A stretch of 5,923 bases of DNA from Deltaproteobacteria bacterium (GTDB lineage: Bacteria > Desulfobacterota > Desulfobulbia > Desulfobulbales > UBA5123): positions 1-5,923 of the forward strand of contig JAJYKH010000181.1 of NCBI GenBank assembly GCA_021788685.1, written 5' to 3'. Positions 1 through 5,923 of this stretch are shown piece after piece. Both the position numbers and the translations under genes were made by a program. Within the stretch, counting starts at the first letter, position 1. The number at the start of each line of letters is the position of its first letter. The notes below the pieces were generated by a model. That model was given only the letters and a program-made list of their open reading frames with translations, made no database searches and was not told where the DNA came from.

Positions 1-262
1 GGCCAGGCTGCGCCTCCGGCCGATCCTGATGACCTCCTTTGCGTTCATCTTCGGCAGCATTCCCCTCGCGATCGCGACCGGCTCAGGCGCGATCGCCCGC
101 CAGATCATGGGAACGGACGTGATCGGAGGCATGCTCGCCGCAACCGGCATCGCCATCTTCATCATCCCCATGACGTTCTACCTGGCCGAACGGCTGTCGC
201 AGCGGTCCGGCAAAGGCAAAGCCGTGGCCCGCCGGGAGAGCCCCCGCAACGGGCCAAGTTGA
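1..262 (+). CDS. RND (HAE1/AcrB-type) efflux transporter, C-terminal fragment
   Basis: This is the 3' end of an inner-membrane proton-driven multidrug exporter; the reading frame is open from base 2 and the TGA stop is at 260-262, giving 86 visible residues. The fragment opens with RLRLRPILMTS, the conserved start of transmembrane helix 11 in AcrB/MexB, and continues through PLAIATGSG and GTDVIGGMLAAT into helix 12. By memory of AcrB numbering, Arg4 and Thr11 of the fragment correspond to the proton-relay residues Arg971 and Thr978, so this part of the relay looks intact. A basic tail of about 20 residues (GKGKAVARRESPRNGPS) would lie in the cytoplasm. The stop codon overlaps the start of the channel gene by one base, indicating an operon with translational coupling. 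The substrate cannot be told from this piece. The family assignment is secure; the subfamily (hydrophobic/amphiphilic exporter rather than heavy-metal) rests on the helix 11-12 motifs. Confidence 0.93.
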   Translation, partial: ARLRLRPILMTSFAFIFGSIPLAIATGSGAIARQIMGTDVIGGMLAATGIAIFIIPMTFYLAERLSQRSGKGKAVARRESPRNGPS

Positions 263-1731
263 TGCCAGCAGCCATGCGAATCGGGATTCTTCTGTTCCTT
301 TTGACCGCCGTCGCGGGATGCGCCATCGGCCCCGATTATCACCGGCCGCCGATCGTGCCCCCGCCCGCCTGGCGGGTGGAGGAGACGGAAGTCAGGAATG
401 TGATCGACACCGAGTGGTGGCGCCAGTTCCAGGACCCGGTTCTTGACGATCTGATCGTCACGGCCATCCGGGGAAACAAGGACCTGCTGGCGGCCACCGC
501 GCGGGTCGAGGAGGTTTACGGCCAGTACGGCGCGGTCCGGGCGGGCCTCTTTCCGCAGATCGGCTATGATGCGTCCGCCCAACGGCAGCGGACCACCGAA
601 AATGGATTCGTTCCGATCGAGCCCGGCATCTCCCCGGTTTACACCACCTATCGCCCCGAATTCACCGCGAGTTGGGAAATCGATATCTGGGGAAGGCTGC
701 GGCGGGCCACCGAAGCGGCCCGGGCCGATCTCCTGGGAAGCGAGGAAGCCCGGCAGGGGGTGGTCCTGACCGTGGTCACCTCGGTCGCCGCCGCCTACAT
801 CACCTTGCGCAGCCTGGATCGCCAGCTCGAGATCGCCCAGCAAACGGCAAAAAGCTACCGGCAGACCCTCGATCTCTTCAGGCTCAGCTTCCGGCACGGC
901 AACATCTCCGAAGTCGAGCTGAGCCAGGCCGAATCGCAGTATTACGGAGCGCTCGCCTCGATTCCCCTGCTCCAGAAGCAAATTGCGCAGCAAGAGAACG
1001 CGCTGAGCCTCCTCCTGGGCCATGATCCCGGTCCAGTCCCGCGCGGGAAGGCCATCGACCGGCTGAATCTGCCCTCGATCCCGGCGGGCCTGCCCTCCGA
1101 CCTGCTCGCCCGCCGGCCCGACATTCGGCAGGCCGAGCAGGTGCTCATTTCAGCCAACGCCCAAATCGGGGTGGCCAAGGGGCAATACTTCCCCAGCATT
1201 TCGCTGACCGGTCTGCTCGGGACGTCCAGCACGGAGCTGTCGAGCCTGTTCACCGGCCCCTCGCAGGTCTGGAGCTACAGTGGAACCGTGGCCGGACCCA
1301 TTTTCACGGGGGGAAGAATCAAAAACCAGATCAGGACCGCCGAGGCGGTGAAGCGGGAGATGGTCGCCAACTACGAGCGGACCATCCAGAACGGCTTCCG
1401 CGACGTGAACGACGCCCTGGCCGATCAGGACCGGACGAGACGGCGGCGGGATGCGCTCGCCAACCAAGTGGGGGCCCTGACGACATATGCGCGGCTCGCC
1501 CGTCTCCGGTTCGACAACGGATACGCGGCCTATCTCGAGGTGCTGGATGCCCAGAGCCGCCTCTTCGTGAGCGAGCTGTCCTACACCCAGACGCTGGGGA
1601 ACCTCTTTCAGGCAGTGATCAACGTTTATAAGGCCATGGGAGGGGGGTGGGTGGTCAAGGCGGACGCCATGGGAAACGGCCAAGTCTCCCCCGCCTCCGG
1701 TCCGCTTGATCCCCGCCCGGGCGGCCGATGA
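262..1731 (+). CDS. Outer-membrane efflux channel lipoprotein, NodT/OprM family
   Basis: This is the outer-membrane channel (TolC-like) partner of the RND pump encoded just upstream; together with a periplasmic adaptor it would export compounds across both membranes. The 489-residue length is typical of OprM, CusC and AdeK. Residues 5-20 form a lipoprotein signal ending in the lipobox VAGC, so Cys20 should be lipidated, followed by the family hallmark IGPDYHRP (22-29). Two outer-membrane efflux repeats follow, roughly 60-260 and 275-470; the second begins with the diagnostic LLARRPDIRQAE (Arg284 region) and contains YFPSISLTG and GPIFTGGRI. The ATG at 262 is chosen because it overlaps the pump's stop (TGATG) and implies coupling; no good Shine-Dalgarno is visible. 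Alternatives are TTG at 259 and ATG at 274, the latter leaving a short but workable signal peptide. The specific substrate is unknown, so no gene symbol is given. Confidence 0.95.
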   Translation: MPAAMRIGILLFLLTAVAGCAIGPDYHRPPIVPPPAWRVEETEVRNVIDTEWWRQFQDPVLDDLIVTAIRGNKDLLAATARVEEVYGQYGAVRAGLFPQIGYDASAQRQRTTENGFVPIEPGISPVYTTYRPEFTASWEIDIWGRLRRATEAARADLLGSEEARQGVVLTVVTSVAAAYITLRSLDRQLEIAQQTAKSYRQTLDLFRLSFRHGNISEVELSQAESQYYGALASIPLLQKQIAQQENALSLLLGHDPGPVPRGKAIDRLNLPSIPAGLPSDLLARRPDIRQAEQVLISANAQIGVAKGQYFPSISLTGLLGTSSTELSSLFTGPSQVWSYSGTVAGPIFTGGRIKNQIRTAEAVKREMVANYERTIQNGFRDVNDALADQDRTRRRRDALANQVGALTTYARLARLRFDNGYAAYLEVLDAQSRLFVSELSYTQTLGNLFQAVINVYKAMGGGWVVKADAMGNGQVSPASGPLDPRPGGR

Positions 1732-1760
1732 GGAAATTCTTGCCCATCGTTCTCACCCGC

Positions 1761-1784
1761 GCCGGATCTCCCATCCCGTCCGGC
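1761..1784 (+). other. GC-rich hairpin downstream of the efflux operon
   Basis: GCCGGA (1761-1766) and TCCGGC (1779-1784) are perfect inverted arms of six bases around a 12-base loop, 30 bases after the stop of the channel gene. No T-run follows, so it is not a standard intrinsic terminator. It could weakly attenuate read-through or protect the 3' end of the efflux mRNA, or it could be chance in GC-rich DNA. Confidence 0.25.
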
Positions 1785-1846
1785 TCACAGAAATTTCCAT
1801 GCAACAACAGGCAATTGTTCCAGAAGTCAGCCATTAATAAGGAAGA

Positions 1847-1862
1847 TGGCATGCACCTTGCT
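1847..1862 (+). promoter_or_regulatory. Sigma-54 (RpoN) -24/-12 promoter of flgE
   Basis: TGGCATGCACCTTGCT fits the sigma-54 consensus TGGCACG-N4-TTGCW with one difference (T for C at the sixth base, a variable position). The invariant GG (1848-1849) and GC (1860-1861) have the required spacing. Transcription would start near 1872-1873, giving a leader of about 41 bases that includes the ribosome binding site. Sigma-54 control of hook genes, with an NtrC-type activator such as FlrC, FlgR or FlbD, is established in Vibrio, Campylobacter and Caulobacter. The position directly before flgE makes the call strong. No activator site is certain; a small inverted repeat (AACAA/TTGTT, 1803-1819) lies about 55-70 bases upstream of the predicted start. 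Confidence 0.8.
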
Positions 1863-1900
1863 GTCCTGAAGTGCAGGAAACCTTTTTCCCCACTCCGGCA

Positions 1901-1907
1901 AGAGGTG
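1901..1907 (+). promoter_or_regulatory. Ribosome binding site that fixes the flgE start
   Basis: AGAGGTG lies six bases before ATG 1914 and is a good match to the anti-Shine-Dalgarno complement (AGGAGGTG with one base missing). It decides the start: the reading frame stays open up to an ATG at 1728, but those 62 extra codons include the sigma-54 promoter and do not resemble hook-protein sequence. Confidence 0.75.
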
Positions 1908-1913
1908 AAGTCC

Positions 1914-3767
1914 ATGTCCATCCTGACCGTCATGTACAACGGGGCGAGCGGCATCTCCACCCTGGGCAGCAACATGTCCGTGCTCGCGGACAACGTGGCC
2001 AACGTCAACTCCGTGGCCTTCAAGGGAAGCCGCATGACCTTCCAGGAGGCCATCACCTCGGCCCAGGGCGCCCGGGGAGAGCTGGGGCAAGGCGCCCGGG
2101 TGGGCACGATCGACCGGTCCTTCGAAACCGGGCAGATCGAAAGCACGGACAACGCCACCGACGTGGCCATCTCCGGCCGGGGCTTCTTCATGGCGCGCGA
2201 TCCCGCTCAGACCACTGACCTGTACACCCGCGACGGCCAGTTCCAGCTGACGCTCCCCGATGCCAACGGCGAAATGGCCCTGGCCACCACCGGCGGCTAC
2301 CACGTGCAGGGGTACGACATCGATACCGCCGGCACCCGCTCGAATGCCGTCAACGACATCACCATCCGCCGGCAGTCGCTTCCCAAGGCCACCTCCAGCG
2401 TCACCGCCGCGGTGAACCTCCAGAACGACCCCAAGCTCCGGGAGACGACCGACACCCCTCTCTACGCCTCCTGGGACGGCTCCAATCCGACCACTCCCCT
2501 CCCCAGTGGCGACTTCGACTACAGCACCGTCATCCCGGCCAACGACGACAACGGCACCCCGTTCGACCTCACCCTGTACTTCGACGGCACCGCGAACCAG
2601 AACGAAAAGGAGTTCCTGCTCACCTGCGACCCCTCCCTGGACCAGCGGCTGACCGGGACCGGTGCCACCCGGTACAACGCGGGGCCGGTGCCGGAAAAGG
2701 GGGCCGGCGCCCTGCTGTATGGCAAGCTGTCGTTCACCTCCTCGGGGGACCTGGCCGGAATCGAGTGCTGGGACGTGCCGCCCGATGGGCAGCTCAACCC
2801 CACCGCCGCCAACCAGATCACCCTCCCCCGGGGCACCACCGACTACAGCTTTGCTTACAACATCAGCGGCAGCGGTCCCAACCTGACATCCACCCTCAAC
2901 TTCGGGACCGAACCGAAGCCTCAGGCCGTCACCAGCCCGGCCCCGGCCTTTGCCGCCGGCGGCGCGCCCATCTCGGCGCAGACGGGCTGGGATTCCGTCT
3001 ACGACGCCAACGGCAACCAGGTCCGGAACGGAGACGTGATCACCTTCACCGGCACGGACGGGAACGGCAATCCCGCCACCCTCGCCTACCCCGTGAATAC
3101 CGCCAACGGGCTGGACGACCTCCTCACCCAAATCGGCAGCACCTTCAACGCCACGGCCACCATCGTGAACGGGCAGCTCCGCGTCACCGACAAGACGGCC
3201 GGAGCGAGCCAATTGGCCATCAACGCAATCACCTACCAGAGCGCCGCCGGCGCCACGCCCCTCACCGACAGCAGCGTGGCCCAGGTTTTCGGCACCCAGG
3301 GGGAAGGCTTCTCGACTACCCCCGAGGAGCCGTCCGCCCCCGGGGCGATCGCCACCACATGCTACGCATCCCCGTCGGCCACCCTGTTCCAGCAGCAGGA
3401 CGGGTACAAAACCGGGTACCTGCAGGACGTGAGCGTGGGCAAGGACGGGATCATCACCGCTTCGTACACCAACGGCAAGCGGATCGATCAGGCCCAGCTC
3501 GCCCTGGCCGACTTCCCCAACCTGGACGGCCTGTCGCTCCTGGGAGGGAATCTGTTTACCGCTTCGGCGGCCGCCGGCACGCCGCGGGTGGGCACCCCCG
3601 GGGAAGGGTCGCTCGGCAGCGTGCAGGGCAACGCCCTGGAAATGTCGAACGTGGACCTGGGGCGCCAGTTTACCGACTTGCTCATCACCCAGCGCGGCTT
3701 CCAGGCCAACTCCCAGTCGATCTCCACCGCCAACGCGATGTACCAGACCGCCCTCCGGCTGACGTAA
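1914..3767 (+). CDS. flgE: Flagellar hook protein FlgE
   Basis: FlgE is exported by the flagellar type III apparatus and polymerises into the curved hook joining rod to filament. The 617 residues show the whole architecture: an N-terminal rod/hook helix (about 3-40) with LADNVANVNSVAFKGSR; the FlgE/F/G D1 region (about 82-137) with DVAISGRGFFMARD and YTRDGQFQLT; an outer D2-type region (about 197-310) with GTPFDLTLYFDG and a LTCDPSLDQR segment; a stretch at about 373-439 resembling a flagellin/hook IN motif (GNPATLAYPVN to VNGQLRVTDKTAG); and the C-terminal helix GNALEMSNVDLGRQFTDLLITQRGFQANS (572 onward). It is longer than the roughly 400-residue enteric FlgE, the extra length lying in the surface-exposed middle. 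It has three cysteines (238, 285, 483), all in that middle. It stands alone between unrelated genes and has its own sigma-54 promoter. FlgF/FlgG are unlikely given the length and the C-terminal motif. Confidence 0.95.
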   Translation: MSILTVMYNGASGISTLGSNMSVLADNVANVNSVAFKGSRMTFQEAITSAQGARGELGQGARVGTIDRSFETGQIESTDNATDVAISGRGFFMARDPAQTTDLYTRDGQFQLTLPDANGEMALATTGGYHVQGYDIDTAGTRSNAVNDITIRRQSLPKATSSVTAAVNLQNDPKLRETTDTPLYASWDGSNPTTPLPSGDFDYSTVIPANDDNGTPFDLTLYFDGTANQNEKEFLLTCDPSLDQRLTGTGATRYNAGPVPEKGAGALLYGKLSFTSSGDLAGIECWDVPPDGQLNPTAANQITLPRGTTDYSFAYNISGSGPNLTSTLNFGTEPKPQAVTSPAPAFAAGGAPISAQTGWDSVYDANGNQVRNGDVITFTGTDGNGNPATLAYPVNTANGLDDLLTQIGSTFNATATIVNGQLRVTDKTAGASQLAINAITYQSAAGATPLTDSSVAQVFGTQGEGFSTTPEEPSAPGAIATTCYASPSATLFQQQDGYKTGYLQDVSVGKDGIITASYTNGKRIDQAQLALADFPNLDGLSLLGGNLFTASAAAGTPRVGTPGEGSLGSVQGNALEMSNVDLGRQFTDLLITQRGFQANSQSISTANAMYQTALRLT

Positions 3768-3775
3768 ACCCGTGT

Positions 3776-3900
3776 CCCGCCGAAACGGTCTTTTCGCCCG
3801 ATTGCTGCGTTGCTCAGTCGCCTGGAAATGCTCACGTACAGGAAAGCACGCCTTGCGCCCTGCACTCGAACGAAAGAATCCATGATTTCGCAATAACCTC
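3776..3900. repeat. Possible dispersed intergenic repeat element
   Basis: The stretch from the CCCGCCGAAACGG segment through TTGCTGCGTTGCTCAGTCGC (3802-3821), CACGTACAGGAAAGCACGCC and GATTTCGCAATAACCTCC resembles, from memory, a family of roughly 100-130-base intergenic repeats common in deltaproteobacterial genomes, whose centre carries a GTAC-containing palindrome. Here the centre looks decayed: GTAC is present once and the second copy reads GCAC. Only one copy lies in the window, so repetition cannot be seen directly. It begins within ten bases of the flgE stop, and may help to end or stabilise the flgE transcript. The boundaries are approximate. Confidence 0.35.
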
Positions 3901-4081
3901 CGAGCCTTGGGGGCGGAAACAGGAAAACAACCTCACAACTTGGCCCGTCGGCGGAGCGGTTTTTGCGAGGCCGACCGAAATCCTCGTCTCTGGATGTATA
4001 CTAAACAGGGGAAGATGACGAAGATGTGACGGCATTGATGCGATGCGCTCAACCGCATCATTACCATAGCGTAAGCACCAG

Positions 4082-4114
4082 AAAGCAAAAAGCGGCAGGT
4101 TCCTCCTGCCGCTT
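4082..4114 (-). terminator. Rho-independent terminator of acs
   Basis: Read on the minus strand, AAGCGGCAGG (4114-4105) and CCTGCCGCTT (4099-4090) form a perfect ten-base-pair stem with the five-base loop AGGAA, followed at once by TTTTTGCTTT. This is a textbook intrinsic terminator about 90 bases after the acs stop. On the plus strand the stem is followed by GTCCCCCC, not a T-run, so it serves acs rather than flgE. Confidence 0.9.
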
Positions 4115-4203
4115 GTCCCCCCCTTGCCGACATCCGTTGTGGACGTCCTTCTACATGCTTTTTTCCGGTATCCCTCGTTTGTCGTTGGGGCGCCAGCCGC
4201 CCC

Positions 4204-5923
4204 TCAATTTTTGATTTCCATGCCCTGCCGGCTGCTCACCAGCAGGTCCACCACCGTGGGGTCGGCCAAGGTGGAGGTGTCCCCGAAATCCTCGTACTGG
4301 CCCGCCGCGATCTTGCGGAGGATGCGGCGCATGATCTTGCCGCTCCGGGTTTTGGGAAGCCCGTCGGTGAACTGGATGAGCTCCGGGGAGGCGATGGGCC
4401 CGATCTCCTTGCGCACGTGGCTCCGCAGGGCGGACTCCAGCTCCTTCGAACCATTCACCCCCGCCTTGAGGGTCACGAAGGAGTAGATGGTCTGCCCCTT
4501 GATCGGGTGGGGGGCGCCCACCACCGCCGCCTCGGCCACGTCCGGGTGGGCCACCAGGGCGGATTCGATCTCCGCCGTGCCCAGCCGGTGGCCGGAGACG
4601 TTGATCACGTCGTCCAGCCGGCCCATGATCCAGAAATAGCCGTCCTCGTCCACCCGGGCGCCGTCCTCCGGATCGTAGATGCCGGCGAACCGGGAGAAGT
4701 AGGTCTTCTTGAACCGTTCCGGGTTGCCGAAGACGCCCCGCAGCATGCCCGGCCAGGGCCGCTTCACCACCAGGTGGCCGCCCTCGTTGCGGGAGGCCTC
4801 GGTGCCATCCTCCCGGAGGATGGCCGCGTCGATGCCGGGGAGCGGCCGGGTGGCGGAGCCGGGCTTGAGAGGGGTCGCGTACGGCAGGGCGGAAATGAGA
4901 ATGCCGCCGGTCTCGGTCTGCCACCACGTGTCCACGATGGGGAGCCGGCCCTTGCCGACGTGCTCGTGGTACCACATCCACGCCTCGGGGTTGATGGGCT
5001 CGCCCACGGAGCCGAGGAGGCGGAGGGAGGAGATGTCGTGCTTCTCCACCCAGCCGGTGCCCTCCCGCATGAGGGCCCGGATGACCGTGGGCGCGGTGTA
5101 GAAGATGTTCACCTTGAACTTGTCCACGATCTTCCAGAACCGGTCCGGCTTGGGGAAGGAGGGGACCCCCTCGAACATGAGGGAGGTGGCGCCGAGCGCC
5201 AGCGGCCCGTATAGAATGTAGGTGTGGCCGGTGATCCAGCCGATGTCCGCGGTGCACCAGTAGACGTCGTCGTCCTTGAGGTCGAACACCCACTGGGTGG
5301 TGTGGGCGGCGTAGGTGAGATAGCCGCCGGTGGTGTGGACCACCCCCTTGGGCCGGCCGGTGCTGCCCGAGGTGTAGAGGATGAACAGGGTGTCCTCGGC
5401 GTCGCTGCTCACCGGCGGGCAGACGCCCCGGACGTCCGGGGCCGCCATCTCGGCGTGCCACCAGCAGTCGCGGCCCTCCTGCATGGCCACCTCGTTCCCG
5501 GCCCGGTTGACCACGATGCACTGCTCAACCGAGGGGCAGTCGGCCATGGCCTGGTCGGCGGCCGTCTTGAGCGGAATGACCCGGCCGCTCCGCAGCACCG
5601 CGTCCGAGGTGATGAGCACCTTGGCCTCGCAGTCCTGGATGCGGCTCTTCAGGCTCTGGGCGGAAAAACCGGCAAAGACCACCGAGTGGATCGCCCCGAT
5701 GCGGGTGCAGGCGAGGAGCGAAATGGCGAGCTCCGGAATCATCGGCAGGTAGATGGAGACCCGATCGCCCTTCTTCACCCCCTTTTTCTTGAGCACGTTG
5801 GCGAAGCGGCACACCTCGGTGTGGAGCATCTGATAGGTGTAGACCTTGACGTCCTCCTCGGGCTCGCCCTGCCAGATGAGGGCCGCCTTGTTGCGGCGGG
5901 GGCCTGCGAGATGACGGTCGAGG
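4204..5923 (-). CDS. acs: Acetyl-CoA synthetase (AMP-forming), N-terminus outside window
   Basis: Acs converts acetate, ATP and CoA to acetyl-CoA, AMP and pyrophosphate through an acetyl-adenylate. The frame is open to the window edge, giving 573 codons including the stop; the first visible residues LDRHLAGPRRNKAALIW align near residue 80 of the roughly 650-residue enteric enzymes, so only the extreme N-terminus is missing. Adenylate-forming motifs run in order: YTSGSTGRPKG (5344-5376, phosphate loop), GSVGEPINPEAW, TWWQTETGG (4903-4929), GRLDDVINVSGHR (4585-4623, hinge and CoA-site region) and PKTRSGKIMRR (4324-4356). Its catalytic lysine (codon 4336-4338) corresponds to Salmonella Lys609, the site acetylated by Pat-type enzymes, so post-translational control is plausible. 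The tryptophan that limits the pocket to acetate is kept in WWQTETGG, arguing against a long-chain ligase; the pocket valine is isoleucine here (GWITGHTY). The A7 region reads YDPEDGA instead of the usual YxxGDxA. The gene is convergent with flgE and ends at its own terminator. Its promoter is not visible. Confidence 0.97.
   Translation of the reverse strand, partial: LDRHLAGPRRNKAALIWQGEPEEDVKVYTYQMLHTEVCRFANVLKKKGVKKGDRVSIYLPMIPELAISLLACTRIGAIHSVVFAGFSAQSLKSRIQDCEAKVLITSDAVLRSGRVIPLKTAADQAMADCPSVEQCIVVNRAGNEVAMQEGRDCWWHAEMAAPDVRGVCPPVSSDAEDTLFILYTSGSTGRPKGVVHTTGGYLTYAAHTTQWVFDLKDDDVYWCTADIGWITGHTYILYGPLALGATSLMFEGVPSFPKPDRFWKIVDKFKVNIFYTAPTVIRALMREGTGWVEKHDISSLRLLGSVGEPINPEAWMWYHEHVGKGRLPIVDTWWQTETGGILISALPYATPLKPGSATRPLPGIDAAILREDGTEASRNEGGHLVVKRPWPGMLRGVFGNPERFKKTYFSRFAGIYDPEDGARVDEDGYFWIMGRLDDVINVSGHRLGTAEIESALVAHPDVAEAAVVGAPHPIKGQTIYSFVTLKAGVNGSKELESALRSHVRKEIGPIASPELIQFTDGLPKTRSGKIMRRILRKIAAGQYEDFGDTSTLADPTVVDLLVSSRQGMEIKN

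Larger units (their letters stand above)
3768..4203. other. 436-base intergenic region between convergent flgE and acs
   Basis: No convincing gene is present: short open frames on both strands lack ribosome sites and family motifs. The flgE side holds the repeat-like segment and the acs side the minus-strand terminator, both listed separately. Between them are an inverted repeat TGATGCG/CGCATCA (4036-4042 and 4054-4060, alternatively GATGCG/CGCATC with a six-base loop) without a T-run, and an isolated TATACT (3997-4002) with no matching -35 element. A further hairpin, GACATCC/GGACGTC (4129-4147), lies in the acs 3' untranslated region; it pairs fully only on the minus strand using one G-U pair. 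The base composition is visibly less GC-rich than the genes. No intrinsic terminator for flgE is evident. Confidence 0.7.

Noticed and set aside
1803..1819. Inverted repeat AACAA/TTGTT upstream of the flgE promoter as an activator binding site
   Set aside because: Five-base arms are too short to call, and sigma-54 activator sites usually lie further upstream; mentioned only as a weak candidate.
1728..1913. A 62-codon N-terminal extension of flgE starting at ATG 1728, overlapping the channel gene's stop as ATGA
   Set aside because: The extension covers the sigma-54 promoter, lacks any FlgE-like sequence, and the internal ATG 1914 has a good ribosome site and begins exactly at the conserved hook N-terminus. 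The ATGA overlap looks coincidental.
3779..3796. Hairpin CGAAA/TTTCG after flgE as its terminator
   Set aside because: Only five base pairs, mostly A-T, with no trailing T-run; too weak to call a terminator.
1827..3893. A 688-codon open frame antisense to flgE
   Set aside because: It is a glycine-, valine- and arginine-rich shadow expected opposite a GC-rich gene; it has no recognisable domain and flgE accounts for the sequence.
3961..4010. Sigma-70 type promoter with TATACT at 3997-4002
   Set aside because: The nearest -35-like TTGCGA is about 28 bases upstream, too far, and no gene follows on the plus strand.
2765..4018. A 417-codon plus-strand frame overlapping the flgE 3' half
   Set aside because: The product is an arginine/proline/histidine-rich low-complexity shadow of flgE in another frame, running into the intergenic region without motifs.
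3832..4214. Short open frames of 62-67 codons on both strands in the intergenic region
   Set aside because: No ribosome binding sites or family similarity; they overlap one another and the terminator hairpin.
4151..5521. A 456-codon frame overlapping acs on the same strand
   Set aside because: It is a frame-shifted shadow of acs, rich in Gly, Arg, His and Pro; the other frame carries all the Acs motifs without interruption.

Overview
The window is high-GC bacterial DNA with four genes: the end of an RND efflux transporter, its outer-membrane channel, a flagellar hook protein (flgE), and most of an acetyl-CoA synthetase gene (acs) on the opposite strand. A sigma-54 type promoter in front of flgE and the style of the hook protein (a segment resembling the 'TCDPSxDxR' stretch I recall from Desulfovibrio-like FlgE) suggest a flagellated Gram-negative bacterium, probably of the former Deltaproteobacteria (Desulfobacterota). 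That assignment is inference; there is no rRNA or marker gene here.

Layout. Bases 1-262 (+) encode the last two membrane helices and the basic tail of an AcrB/MexB-type inner-membrane pump. It overlaps by one base (TGATG) with 262-1731 (+), an OprM/NodT-type lipoprotein channel, so the two are the distal end of one efflux operon. The 182-base gap 1732-1913 holds a small GC-rich hairpin, a near-perfect -24/-12 promoter (1847-1862) and a Shine-Dalgarno site (1901-1907). The flgE gene follows at 1914-3767 (+).

The gap 3768-4203 contains no convincing gene. Its flgE-proximal part (about 3776-3900) resembles a dispersed palindromic intergenic repeat, and its acs-proximal part holds a strong intrinsic terminator (4082-4114, minus strand) that ends acs. 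Bases 4204-5923 (-) encode acs, whose roughly 80 N-terminal residues lie beyond the window.

The three transcription units are functionally unrelated: drug or solvent export, motility and acetate activation. flgE appears to be a single-gene unit with its own alternative-sigma promoter, away from any other flagellar gene in view, and convergent with acs. I found no new multi-gene system, CRISPR array, tRNA or insertion sequence. The points most worth following are the sigma-54 promoter of the isolated flgE and the possible intergenic repeat.
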